Source of the DNA: Parcubacteria group bacterium GW2011_GWE2_39_37 | Lineage (GTDB): Bacteria; Patescibacteriota; Patescibacteriia; Patescibacteriales; GWE2-39-37 | Assembly (NCBI GenBank): GCA_000995135.1 | Contig: LBWY01000004.1 | Location: 1 to 32,073 of the forward strand | Reading direction: 5' to 3' | DNA length: 32,073 nucleotides | Shown here: positions 22,421 through 31,031 of the stretch, piece by piece | How positions within the stretch are numbered: position 1 is the first letter of the stretch | Layout of the letters: each line of letters begins with the position of its first letter | Program-made: the position numbers and the translations under genes | The notes under the pieces: model-generated | What the model saw: the letters and a program-made list of their open reading frames with translations, nothing else | Database searches by the model: none | Told to the model about the DNA's origin: nothing

Positions 22421-23758
22421 ATGACACTAACCACCAGAAGATTCTTATACATCACTTTCATCCTGTCATTTTTAATCATTACACCTTTAGTGATTCTTTA
22501 TGCTAATGGCTATACTTTTAGTTTGAATAAGAAAAGCATCGTTAAAACCGGAATGTTAGTTTTGAATACTAAACCGGAATCGGCAAATATATATCTCAAT
22601 GGTGTGCCTGAAGAAACTTTCCTAGGATCATACTTCGGCAAAAGAATCAAAGTTACCACACCGGCAAAAATCAAGAATATTATTCCTGGTGAATATTTGG
22701 TCAGGGTAGAATTGGAAAATTATTGGCCCTGGGAAAAGAAATTGACGGTCTACCCAGGAGGAACTACTTTTGCCGAAGACGTGATTTTATTTAGAAAAGA
22801 ATTGCCACAAATCATAGCCGCAAATACCAGAATATCTCAACAATCGCCAAACAAAGAATATTCAATAATCTATGATGACAATAATGTATCCTTAGTAAAC
22901 CTAGAAAATGGGAATATCACTAATCTACTAAATTCAACTACTAGCCCCATGATTGTGTGGTCTCCAAGATCTACTAAATTCATAATAAATAATACGATCT
23001 TTGATATTTATAACCCAGAAAAAAGAATCAGCATCTCACAATTGGATTTTCAGCCCGAAAATATCAAATGGAATTTTTCCCAAGATGATATAATATACTT
23101 CAAGGAGAAGAATAAAATCTATAGTTTTAATATTACCAATCAGACGGTCAAAGCTATCGCTGAAATGCAAATTTCTGGGGATTATTTTATCAAAGACAAA
23201 TACATTTTCAGCTTATCAAGGGTCGGTAATGATTCTAATTTGAATGTAGTTGACCTAAACAGTTCGGTTATTGTCAAATCTATCAAACTGCCTAATACCT
23301 TCAACTATGAATTCATAAATACAGATAATGAATTGATAAATCTATATGATAAAGATAAAGAGATTCTTTACCTGATCAATCCTTTCGCTGACTATCTGCC
23401 GATCCGAGAAATAATAAATAATATAAAAATTGCCAAGTGGGTCGGCCCAGCCAAGCTACTTTTTGCTAATGATTATGAAATCTGGCTTTATGATCTTGGA
23501 CAAAACAAGAAAACGATCTTGAACAGATTGAGTGAAAAAATTAAAGATGTCGTTTGGCATCCAAGCAATAATTACATTATTTATTCTACCGAAAAATCGA
23601 TCAATACTCTGGAGCTAGATGAAAGGGATAGATATAGAACGATCGAACTGGTTGCTGGTGAAAATCTGAAGATAATTAACTTGAATAGAAATGGTAGTAT
23701 TCTTTACTTCCAGGGCACATATGGGAATCAGGTAGGATTATTCAGACTAAAGATATAA
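22421..23758 (+). CDS. Membrane-anchored PEGA-domain protein with beta-propeller-like region
   Basis: 445 residues. A basic N-terminus and membrane segment (FLYITFILSFLIITPLVILY) is followed by a PEGA domain at about residues 43-115 (MLVLNTKPESANIYLNGVPE, TTPAKIKNIIPGEYLVRVE, WPWEKKLTVYPG). The remaining 320 residues are blades of a WD40/TolB-like propeller (SPNKEYSIIYDDNNVSLVNL, IVWSPRSTKFII, VVWHPSNNYIIYST). PEGA domains are associated with the S-layer or envelope. It follows murA by 10 bases, so the two are co-transcribed and an envelope role is likely. No enzymatic motif is visible. Confidence 0.8.
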   Translation: MTLTTRRFLYITFILSFLIITPLVILYANGYTFSLNKKSIVKTGMLVLNTKPESANIYLNGVPEETFLGSYFGKRIKVTTPAKIKNIIPGEYLVRVELENYWPWEKKLTVYPGGTTFAEDVILFRKELPQIIAANTRISQQSPNKEYSIIYDDNNVSLVNLENGNITNLLNSTTSPMIVWSPRSTKFIINNTIFDIYNPEKRISISQLDFQPENIKWNFSQDDIIYFKEKNKIYSFNITNQTVKAIAEMQISGDYFIKDKYIFSLSRVGNDSNLNVVDLNSSVIVKSIKLPNTFNYEFINTDNELINLYDKDKEILYLINPFADYLPIREIINNIKIAKWVGPAKLLFANDYEIWLYDLGQNKKTILNRLSEKIKDVVWHPSNNYIIYSTEKSINTLELDERDRYRTIELVAGENLKIINLNRNGSILYFQGTYGNQVGLFRLKI

Positions 23759-23766
23759 CAATATAT

Positions 23767-23804
23767 AAAAAAAGTCCGACTTTTGATAGTCGGACTTTTT
23801 ATTT
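23767..23804. terminator. Bidirectional intrinsic terminator between murA/PEGA and galU
   Basis: AAAGTCCGACT-TTTGAT-AGTCGGACTTT (11-bp stem) is flanked by A-runs and T-runs, so it serves both the plus-strand PEGA gene and the convergent galU. Confidence 0.9.
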
Positions 23805-23807
23805 CAA

Positions 23808-24668
23808 TTAGCCTATAAGCTCCTTGGTGAAAGCTTTTATCTCTTCACCGATATCTTCCCTTTCGATTGCATATTTTAAAATCGTCTTGATGTAATTCAA
23901 TGGATCTCCGGTAGTCAGCCATTCCCCGTCATCAACCGTCTTTGCCATCATTATGCCGCCGTTATTTACATAGGTCTTTACTGCATCGACAATCCAAAGC
24001 TCGTTCCCCTTGCCCAGGGCGGTTTTTTTTAAAATATCTACTATTTCTTGATTGATAATCATTCTGCCGAAATCAGCCAACTGAGAAGGAGCTTCTTCAA
24101 TTGATGGTTTTTCAATAATGTCTTCAATCTCCATATTACCTTCCCTGAGCTTTACGATGCCGTATCGATTGACCTGATCCTTCGGTACTTCTTGCACGGC
24201 GAAAATGGGTTTGCCATGCTTTTCATAATCCTCAACCATCTGCTTGGTGAAAGAAGTTTTTGACTTTACCAGGTCATCACCGAAACAAAAAACGAATGGC
24301 TCATCCTGCACGATACTGGCAGCCGACAAGATCGGTGTCCCGTTGCCATAAGGACCTTTCTGTCTTACATAAATAAAATTAGCCAGATCAGCGATTTTTT
24401 TCGTCTCATCCAATAAATGATCTTTCCCTGCTTGCTTTAATTCATGTATCAAAGCCCAGTTGTGGTCAAAATGGTCTTCAAGTGGTTTCTTGTCCCACTT
24501 GGTCACCAAAATTATGTCTTCAATGCCTGCTTCTACCAATTCTTCAACCACCAATTGAATGATCGGTTTATCAACGATCGGCAACATTTCTTTAGGCATG
24601 GATTTAGTAGCTGGCAATAATCTTGTACCCGAACCAGCTACTGCGACTATAGCTTTTCTAATTTTCAT
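23808..24668 (-). CDS. galU: UTP--glucose-1-phosphate uridylyltransferase GalU
   Basis: Makes UDP-glucose from glucose-1-phosphate and UTP. 286 residues with the nucleotidyltransferase signature AVAGSGTRLLPATKSMPKEM, IDLVV-like KPIIQLVVEELVEAGIEDII, FCFGDDLVKS, NRYGIVKL, and IIEKPSIEEAPSQLADFGRM that places it with GalU rather than RmlA. KGNELWIVDAV and DGEWLTTGDPLNYIKT complete the family pattern. It is the last gene of the polysaccharide cluster, sharing a terminator with the PEGA gene. Confidence 0.95.
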   Translation of the reverse strand: MKIRKAIVAVAGSGTRLLPATKSMPKEMLPIVDKPIIQLVVEELVEAGIEDIILVTKWDKKPLEDHFDHNWALIHELKQAGKDHLLDETKKIADLANFIYVRQKGPYGNGTPILSAASIVQDEPFVFCFGDDLVKSKTSFTKQMVEDYEKHGKPIFAVQEVPKDQVNRYGIVKLREGNMEIEDIIEKPSIEEAPSQLADFGRMIINQEIVDILKKTALGKGNELWIVDAVKTYVNNGGIMMAKTVDDGEWLTTGDPLNYIKTILKYAIEREDIGEEIKAFTKELIG

Positions 24669-24684
24669 AAATCTATATTAATTA

Positions 24685-25473
24685 TTATTTAAATTTCCAT
24701 TTTATAAAATACTTCCCCCACGAAATTATATGGATTCTTGATAATTTATTCAAAAATGGTGCAAGAAACCAATGTTTTTTTGCGCTAGCTCTTTCATGAA
24801 GATGAAATACTTCAGCCGTTGGCAAATATACTACTTTCCAGCCGGCAAGGCTAATTCTTTTGCATAGATCCGTATCCTCCAAATACATGAAAAATCTCTC
24901 GTCAAACATTCCAACCTTATCAATAACTTCTTTTTTTATCAAGAGACAGGAGCCTTGGATCCAATCGACAGTTTGAGATTTGGTTAAATCTATATTCTTC
25001 AAAAGATAATCATCTACATAATTCTTGGCAAATTTCGCTAAAAAAGTTCTTCGGATTATCGGTATAAAAATTTTTGGAAAACGGTAACAGGATTCTTGGA
25101 CAGTTCTATCTGAGCGCAAGAGCTTCGGCCCTACTAATCCGACATCTAGATTCGCATGCAAATAATCAAGCATTGTTCTTATTGCCGGTGCAGTTACCTC
25201 CGTATCAGGATTAAGGACTAAGATATTCTTTCCAGTAGCTTGTACAATTCCAAGATTGTTCCCCGCCCCCATACCGGAATTTTTGTTGTTTTGGATAAAA
25301 ATTACTTCTGAGTATCTGGTTTTTATTTCTTGATTAATTTTTTCTCGAGAATCATTATCAACAACAATAATCTCATATTCAATTCCATTTAAATCAGCCT
25401 TATAAATAGAATCCAGGCAGTGGAAGGTTTTGATCTTGCTGTTGTAATTCACTATTATTATGCTGATATCCAT
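24685..25473 (-). CDS. GT2 family glycosyltransferase (rhamnosyltransferase-like)
   Basis: 262 residues, GT-A fold: ISIIIVNYNS at the N-terminus, EIIVVDNDS, NSGMGAGNNLGI, the metal-binding NPDTEV (DxD-like) at about residue 93, DWIQGSCLLIKKEVID, and the acceptor-side MYLEDTDLCKRISLAGWKV. These are hallmarks of the WbbL/RfbF-like rhamnosyltransferase subgroup, which use dTDP-rhamnose. No membrane helix. Sugar specificity cannot be set from sequence. The start is one base past the stop of the preceding gene. Confidence 0.88.
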   Translation of the reverse strand: MDISIIIVNYNSKIKTFHCLDSIYKADLNGIEYEIIVVDNDSREKINQEIKTRYSEVIFIQNNKNSGMGAGNNLGIVQATGKNILVLNPDTEVTAPAIRTMLDYLHANLDVGLVGPKLLRSDRTVQESCYRFPKIFIPIIRRTFLAKFAKNYVDDYLLKNIDLTKSQTVDWIQGSCLLIKKEVIDKVGMFDERFFMYLEDTDLCKRISLAGWKVVYLPTAEVFHLHERASAKKHWFLAPFLNKLSRIHIISWGKYFIKWKFK

Positions 25474-25474
25474 A

Positions 25475-26569
25475 TTACCAAATTATTATTTTTTTTATAA
25501 TCTTCCAGTATAGATTAAAAACAGGATTAATCGCTCTTAATTTCCAATCATCCACTTCCTGATACCAGATTTTCCCCGTAATCATTTTTACGATTTCTTT
25601 ATCTTTAATTTTACGTGTTTTTTGACAATCTTGTCTAGCCTTTATTATATACCGCCAATTTTTTAAATCCAAAAAATAACTATATATCTTAATCTTATCC
25701 CTTACCCAACCGCCCTTAAGTGCAAACAAGAATAAACCAAATTCCATGATAATCAAAGTCGGCAAGATCAATAAAAGGGTTAAAAGATGATAATTCTTCA
25801 GGATTACTAGTAATCTGTTTCGATCCATCCAGTAATATTTGGTGATGCTTCTGGAAAATTCATATTTGTGATAAACGACCGCCTCTGGCGCCAAAACGCA
25901 GCGGTAGCCTGCTAGCCAAGTACGCCAGCCCAAATCCTGATCTTCATTGTACATCCAAAACTCTTCATCGAAATAGCCGATTTCTTTGATTACTTTTGAT
26001 TTGATTAAAAAAGCTGCTCCAGATGGATAAAAAATATTGCGTATCTCATCAATTTTATAACGCGAAACATCTTCATTATATCCTTCGCAGAATCCGAAAC
26101 CCAAGAAATGCGTAGTATTACCCAAGCTATTTATCTTATTTTCTTCGGGTTGCTTGGAAGAATCCCAAAGCATCAACCGCGCCTGGACTATGCCGATATC
26201 ATCTGCCGATTCAGCCGCTTCGATCATCTTTTTAATAGCATCATTTCCTACAACCGTATCCATATTGAACAAAATCAGATAATCATAACCTTGCTCAATA
26301 GCCAATCTCATTGCCTGGTTATTTCCTTCGGCAAAACCGGCATTGTGCAGGATGCGGACAATTTCATACTCTCTGGAGCTGACAAATTTGTTTTCAATAA
26401 CCTGTTTTAAATATTGGAAACTGGTTTCAGTTGATTCATTATCCACAAAAAAATATTTACCCTCACCGGCAAATTCTTGTTCTACTAAACTATCTAGGCA
26501 GTCAGAAAGATATTTTTCTGCATAATCACGCCAATTTGGTGCGATAATTATGGCTATTTTTTTCCTCAT
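25475..26569 (-). CDS. GT2 family glycosyltransferase with C-terminal membrane region
   Basis: 364 residues. The N-terminus (KIAIIIAPNWRDYAEKYL) is slightly unusual for the family; YFFVDNEST, NAGFAEGNNQAMRLA, LFNMDTVV (DxD-like), YPSGAAFLIKSKVI and MYNEDQDLGWRTWLAGYRC are typical of GT2. Two hydrophobic helices at about residues 250-285 (LLTLLLILPTLIIMEFGLFLF) suggest membrane attachment. It belongs to the run of polysaccharide genes; donor and acceptor are unknown. Confidence 0.85.
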   Translation of the reverse strand: MRKKIAIIIAPNWRDYAEKYLSDCLDSLVEQEFAGEGKYFFVDNESTETSFQYLKQVIENKFVSSREYEIVRILHNAGFAEGNNQAMRLAIEQGYDYLILFNMDTVVGNDAIKKMIEAAESADDIGIVQARLMLWDSSKQPEENKINSLGNTTHFLGFGFCEGYNEDVSRYKIDEIRNIFYPSGAAFLIKSKVIKEIGYFDEEFWMYNEDQDLGWRTWLAGYRCVLAPEAVVYHKYEFSRSITKYYWMDRNRLLVILKNYHLLTLLLILPTLIIMEFGLFLFALKGGWVRDKIKIYSYFLDLKNWRYIIKARQDCQKTRKIKDKEIVKMITGKIWYQEVDDWKLRAINPVFNLYWKIIKKIIIW

Positions 26570-26580
26570 ATTTAAATATT

Positions 26581-27426
26581 TTATTTACAATTCTCTGCCT
26601 TGCGCCAACCTGCTTCAATAGCATTGGCCTCTGTGCAAAACCATTTTTCTCCTGCAGTTTCATCGATCACAGTCTGCTTATAGTATGGACAGTTTAGTGT
26701 GTGGTATATTTTTTCTTTTTTTGAATTAATATTCCCCTTAATACTGCACTTGGCATCAGTCGAAGTGGAAATTACTGCCTCAGTATTCTTAATTCCACAA
26801 ATTCCATTTGCCCATAAACCGACCTGATTTGCCTGGGCATACTTTTGCGCATTTTTAAATTCTGATTGATATCTGTAGGGCAAAAGGTAGGTATATTCAA
26901 AGGCATAGCCTTGTTTGATTATTTCCAAATTATAAAACAAGCCATCTTTTGTTTTAACATATCTTAGTAATCGCCCATACTTATCTTTATCATCCTGACT
27001 CAAATCATTTTCTAGCTCGATTTCATTATTTAACAACATTTCCTTTGCTTTTTCACTTGCCTCTATTCCGAAACATTCAACCGGTTTCCTCGGATCAACT
27101 GATTCAGGAGTATTAATTCCAATCATTCTTACTCTTTGAGTCTTGCCGTCAATGCTTACATCAATCGTATCACCATCTATTACCCTGACAACTTTGTAGT
27201 ACCTTTTATTTTCAATCTTATCGCCTTTAACTTCTTTTGGTTCAACTTTAACCACTTCAGTACTGCTACTAGCTTTTTTTATGATATTTTCACCCGTGTC
27301 AAAATCTATTTTATCTACAGGGTTAACCGGAGTTAAGTCAATTTCTTTTCTTGAAAAAATTGATCCCAGCAAGAATAAAACTGTGAACAAAACAACAATT
27401 TTTAATTTTAAATTGTAATTTTGCAT
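26581..27426 (-). CDS. Secreted thermonuclease (SNase family) with C-terminal cysteine domain
   Basis: 281 residues. A signal or anchor segment (IVVLFTVLFLLGSIF) and a low-complexity linker precede an SNase domain at about residues 75-210. It has VIDGDTIDV (Asp84/Asp86), RVRMIGINTPES (Arg100, Glu108) and YGRLLRYV, so the calcium and catalytic residues of staphylococcal nuclease are present. The C-terminal 55 residues (CSIKGNI, KIYHTLNCPYYKQT, KWFCTEANAIEAGWRKAENC) form a small four-Cys module common at the end of CPR nucleases; metal binding is possible. A nuclease inside a polysaccharide operon is odd but co-directional. It may digest external DNA for nucleotide uptake. Confidence 0.9.
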   Translation of the reverse strand: MQNYNLKLKIVVLFTVLFLLGSIFSRKEIDLTPVNPVDKIDFDTGENIIKKASSSTEVVKVEPKEVKGDKIENKRYYKVVRVIDGDTIDVSIDGKTQRVRMIGINTPESVDPRKPVECFGIEASEKAKEMLLNNEIELENDLSQDDKDKYGRLLRYVKTKDGLFYNLEIIKQGYAFEYTYLLPYRYQSEFKNAQKYAQANQVGLWANGICGIKNTEAVISTSTDAKCSIKGNINSKKEKIYHTLNCPYYKQTVIDETAGEKWFCTEANAIEAGWRKAENCK

Positions 27427-27434
27427 TAAATCAT

Positions 27435-28295
27435 TTATGTTCTTGCCCTACCCTTGACTCTGACATAATTTAATATCCGGGTAATAAATAACCCAAGCGG
27501 CCATGCTAATTTCAATAACCTATATTCCCAGATTGGCTGCCATTTCTTAAAATATTTTAACATGCTGTCGCGAAAATAAATTTGAGTAGTATTCCGCTTG
27601 ACCTGGCTAAAGCTTTGACCGACGTAGTCGATGCATTCGGCCGCGTTAGTGTACCAGACTTCACCACCTACTTCAGCTACCCTTTTGCAATAATCAACTT
27701 CTTCAAACCAGATAAAAAATTGCTCATCTAGCAGCCCGGTCTTTTCAATAGTTTCCCTTCTGATTATAAAAAAACCACCTCGAATCGAATCGACTTTTTC
27801 AGCTTTATTATAGTCAAAATCCACTCTCAAGTAGTTATCCAAGATAGAAGGTAAAAGATGGGGTAATTTTAATACGATGGCCAATTGATCCAAAAACTTG
27901 GGAAAGCGCCGAACATGCTTTACTATTTCATTTTTTTCATCAAGCAATTTACAGCCAGCGACATCAACATTCTGATTTTGTCGCATCCATTGGACCATAT
28001 TTTTAAAAGTGTCCGGAAATGGCTTCATATCAGGGTTTAATAGTAGGATGTAATCCGACTGACATAGCTTAATGGCTTGATTGTTTGCCTTAGCAAATCC
28101 AACATTCTCTTCGTTAGCGATTAATTTCACTTCAGTAAATTCATCTCTTACCATTTGTACAGTTCCATCAGCAGAATTATTGTCGACAACAAACACCTCA
28201 AAGCTCACTGAATGATCAGAAGCAAAAATCGCTTTTAAATTTTCTTTAAGTTTCTCCTTGACGTTCCAAGAAACAATTACAATTGATAAATCCAT
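27435..28295 (-). CDS. GT2 family glycosyltransferase (rhamnosyltransferase-like)
   Basis: 286 residues from ATG 28295 (MDLSIVIVSWNV). Motifs are SFEVFVVDNNSADGT, NVGFAKANNQAIKL, LLNPDMKP, VDSIRGGFFIIRRETIE and FIWFEEVDYCKRVAEVGGEV, the WbbL-like pattern. A start at 28310 is also in frame, but that ATG belongs to the tail of a palindromic repeat and adds only MTVKN. No membrane helix is certain; the C-terminal WPLGLFITRIL may lie at the membrane. Confidence 0.88.
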   Translation of the reverse strand: MDLSIVIVSWNVKEKLKENLKAIFASDHSVSFEVFVVDNNSADGTVQMVRDEFTEVKLIANEENVGFAKANNQAIKLCQSDYILLLNPDMKPFPDTFKNMVQWMRQNQNVDVAGCKLLDEKNEIVKHVRRFPKFLDQLAIVLKLPHLLPSILDNYLRVDFDYNKAEKVDSIRGGFFIIRRETIEKTGLLDEQFFIWFEEVDYCKRVAEVGGEVWYTNAAECIDYVGQSFSQVKRNTTQIYFRDSMLKYFKKWQPIWEYRLLKLAWPLGLFITRILNYVRVKGRART

Positions 28296-28303
28296 ATTTT
28301 TTA

Positions 28304-28376
28304 CCGTCATCCCGCCCAGGCATGAAGTGTTGGGACAATAAGCTGTTGGATCCCCGCCTTCGCGGGGATGACAGGA
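28304..28376. repeat. REP-like palindromic element (ATCCCCGC/GATGACAGG family)
   Basis: The outer inverted repeat CCGTCATCCC (28304-28313) pairs with GGGATGACAGG (28365-28376). Inside the right side is a perfect 8-bp hairpin, ATCCCCGC-CTTC-GCGGGGAT (28350-28369). This GGATCCCCGCCTTCGCGGGG-type sequence is a widespread bacterial REP motif. It lies between the stop of one glycosyltransferase (28391) and the start of the next (28295). Confidence 0.85.
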
Positions 28377-28390
28377 AGGGTTTATATAAA

Positions 28391-29407
28391 TTAGTTTTTC
28401 ATAAATTTCTCAATTTCTTTTATTTCAACTCTCAACTTCAGCTCATCTTGTCTTTTTTTAATCTCTGGCAGAAGTTTTTTGAAATTAACCAATTCCTTGA
28501 ATAGATAAGATTCGAAAATTAATGCAAAAACCATACTGCCGATCAGATAGAAATAAGTATTTATTTTTACAGCCCGAGAGAATGGTAAATTTTTTATTTT
28601 ATATAACAAGATCAATTGGTTTAAAAATGACCATTTTTTCAATTGGCGATTTTTATTTTTTCGATTCAAGGCCACGTTCAGCATATTCTGACCGACAATT
28701 GCTGCAGTACGGTCATGATACGCGACCGCTCTCGGCTCTAGCATGATCTTCCAGCCGGCTAATCGCAATCGATAGGAAAGATCGCAATCTTCTTTGTACA
28801 TAAACATCAGTTCATCGAAATATTCATGGTTGTAAGCCATGTCTTTCATTGCCTCCAGATTCAGTAATACGGCTGCACCGGTAAATCCAAAAATTTCTTT
28901 AGCTTCATTAAGCTCTTCATTATTTGGCAGTCCTTGATGGTCATCAAAAAAACGATGTCTTTTGTCGATTATCAGGCCGTAGCTATCGGTTATTGCTGTT
29001 TTCTTATTATTTTCAAAATCCCATTTCAATATTTTTGGCATTACCGCAGCAACTTCATTATTACTACTGATGGTGCCTAGCATTTTTTCAACCATGTCAG
29101 CTTCAAAAACCATGTCAGGATTCAATGCAAGAAAATATTTAGCCCCTGCATCTATCGCTTTTTTGATCATCAGATTAAAGCCTTTTGCAAAACCTAAATT
29201 TTTATGGGCAAAAATTATTTCAATCTCCGGGAAATTCTTATTTATGTATTGTTGATTCTCATTATTCTCATCATCTGAATTATCAACTGTGATCAATTTA
29301 AAATATTTAAAAGTTTGATTGTTTATCGACGGCAAAAAATATGGCAAATACTTTGCAGTGTTTTCGCCATATGAGATAAAACCGATATAAACTTCTTTTT
29401 CCATCAT
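28391..29407 (-). CDS. GT2 family glycosyltransferase with C-terminal membrane segment
   Basis: 338 residues. Motifs are VYIGFISYGENTAKYL, FKLITVDNSD, NLGFAKGFNLMIKKA, LALNPDMVFE (DxD-like), FGFTGAAVLLNLEAM and FMYKEDCDLSYRLRLAGWKI. A hydrophobic helix near residues 290-308 (FYLIGSMVFALIFESYLF) precedes a charged coiled-coil tail. It begins directly after the rmlA stop codon, with no spacer. A donor of dTDP-rhamnose is plausible from context only. Confidence 0.86.
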   Translation of the reverse strand: MMEKEVYIGFISYGENTAKYLPYFLPSINNQTFKYFKLITVDNSDDENNENQQYINKNFPEIEIIFAHKNLGFAKGFNLMIKKAIDAGAKYFLALNPDMVFEADMVEKMLGTISSNNEVAAVMPKILKWDFENNKKTAITDSYGLIIDKRHRFFDDHQGLPNNEELNEAKEIFGFTGAAVLLNLEAMKDMAYNHEYFDELMFMYKEDCDLSYRLRLAGWKIMLEPRAVAYHDRTAAIVGQNMLNVALNRKNKNRQLKKWSFLNQLILLYKIKNLPFSRAVKINTYFYLIGSMVFALIFESYLFKELVNFKKLLPEIKKRQDELKLRVEIKEIEKFMKN

Positions 29408-30133
29408 TTAGATCACTAACTTATCTTGTAATTTTTCTTTAGCCAAATTTTGTGCGCGAAGAAGGCTATCAAAAGTTCCGGCATCAATCCACTCACCATT
29501 CACCATGGCTACGTCCAGCTCGCCCATTTCTAGATAAACTTTATTAATATCAGTTATTTCTAGCTCACCACGATCACTCGGCTTCAGATCTTTAGAAATC
29601 TGCACTACTCGATTATCATAAACATAAAGTCCGGTAACAGCGTAATCACTCATCCATTCTTTCGGCTTTTCAACAATTTTTTCAGCTTTCATATTTTCAT
29701 CAAACTTGACCACGCCGAATCTTTCAGGATCAGAGACTTTTTTAGCGAATACTCTAGCGCCTTTTTTGAAGCTCTTTATGTCTTCGCTAAGATCATCCTC
29801 AAAAATATTATCTCCTAGAATCAGAGTAACATCTTCATCATCAATAAAATTTTCCCCGATCAAAAAAGCCTCGGCAATTCCTGTCGGCTTGTCTTGGATC
29901 TCATAAGTGAATCTTACGCCGAATTCCTTGCCGCTGCCAAGGAGATTAAGATAATCCCCGGCTCTTTCTGGAGCCACAATGATCAAAATTTCTTTGATTC
30001 CGGCTTTTATCAAGGTGTTTAGCGGATAATAGATCATTGGCCGATTATACACCGGCAATAATTGCTTGCTGGTTACCTTGGTGCAAGGTCTTAGCCTAGT
30101 TGCTGAACCGCCTGATAAAATTATTCCTCTCAT
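29408..30133 (-). CDS. rmlA: Glucose-1-phosphate thymidylyltransferase RmlA (short form)
   Basis: First step of dTDP-L-rhamnose synthesis. 241 residues with GGSATRLRPCTKVTSKQLLP (signature), YNRPMIYYPLNTL, LILGDNIFE, DPERFGVVKF, IVEKPKEW, and RGELEITDINKVY. The length matches the short RmlA form seen in archaea and CPR (about 240), which lacks the C-terminal extension of the E. coli enzyme. It lies between rmlD and a GT2 gene with no or very short gaps. Confidence 0.93.
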   Translation of the reverse strand: MRGIILSGGSATRLRPCTKVTSKQLLPVYNRPMIYYPLNTLIKAGIKEILIIVAPERAGDYLNLLGSGKEFGVRFTYEIQDKPTGIAEAFLIGENFIDDEDVTLILGDNIFEDDLSEDIKSFKKGARVFAKKVSDPERFGVVKFDENMKAEKIVEKPKEWMSDYAVTGLYVYDNRVVQISKDLKPSDRGELEITDINKVYLEMGELDVAMVNGEWIDAGTFDSLLRAQNLAKEKLQDKLVI

Positions 30134-30136
30134 AGA

Positions 30137-31030
30137 TTATTTTTTAATATTTAAATATTCTTTCAATGCCTGTTGCCAGGTCCTAAGTTTTGGTAATTTT
30201 GTATTGATTAAAGCCGAATATTTCGGCCTTTTTGCCGGTCTGGGGAATTTATCACTGGAAATCGCATTCACTTTGATTTTGACCCCGGCAATTTTAAATA
30301 GCTCTTTAGCCGCCTTATACCAAGTAACAGGCTTCGGGTTGATTACATGATAAATACCAAAGCCATAGTCGTCATCAATGATTTTTTTAGTCATCATTGC
30401 TAAGTCGGGGGTATAAGTAAAACAGCCTTCTTCTTCGTCCACCACATCAAGAAATTCTCTCTCTTTGCTCAGATTCAACATAACATCAAAAAAGCTCATT
30501 TTTGATAAATCACTTTCACCTTTCGGTCCAAAAAGTTTTTGTGTGCGGATGATGTACCATTTCAGTCCTCGACCGCTCAAGCGGATAATTTCTTGTTCGC
30601 CCAATAATTTTGTTTCACCATATCGATTGACCGGATCAGGTTCATCATCTTCTTTGTAGCCGGATTCGTTATTGCCATCAAAAATATAATCGGTTGAATA
30701 ATGGACAAGCATCGAGCCATTTACCAAGGCAGCTTGTGCTAGGTAACCTACCGCATCACCATTTATTTTTTTTGAGGCTTCGTAACCGTCTTCTTCTTCG
30801 CATTTATCAACCGCAGTAAAAGCAACTGCATTTATTATTATTTCTGGTTTGAGATCTTTGATTTTTTTTTCGATCAGCCCCTTGTCGGTAATATCGATTT
30901 CACTTCTGTCCCAGGCGATGATCTCATTATCCGTGTCCTCAGAAAAAACTCTTACCAATTGTTGACCTAAATTCCCTTTTGCACCCAAAATCAAAATCTT
31001 AGCACCCGTCACCTGATTAGGAAGCTTCAT
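30137..31030 (-). CDS. rmlD: dTDP-4-dehydrorhamnose reductase RmlD
   Basis: An SDR enzyme for the last step of dTDP-rhamnose synthesis. 297 residues from ATG 31030, one base after the rmlB stop (an ATG at 31048 is in frame and overlaps rmlB). Motifs are ILILGAKGNLGQQL (NADPH loop), INAVAFTAVDKCEEE, HYSTDYIFDG and the catalytic NRYGETKLLGEQ (YxxxK). RTQKLFGPKG and RPAKRPKYSALINTKL are typical of RmlD. The order is rmlB-rmlD-rmlA. Confidence 0.92.
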   Translation of the reverse strand: MKLPNQVTGAKILILGAKGNLGQQLVRVFSEDTDNEIIAWDRSEIDITDKGLIEKKIKDLKPEIIINAVAFTAVDKCEEEDGYEASKKINGDAVGYLAQAALVNGSMLVHYSTDYIFDGNNESGYKEDDEPDPVNRYGETKLLGEQEIIRLSGRGLKWYIIRTQKLFGPKGESDLSKMSFFDVMLNLSKEREFLDVVDEEEGCFTYTPDLAMMTKKIIDDDYGFGIYHVINPKPVTWYKAAKELFKIAGVKIKVNAISSDKFPRPAKRPKYSALINTKLPKLRTWQQALKEYLNIKK

Positions 31031-31031
31031 G

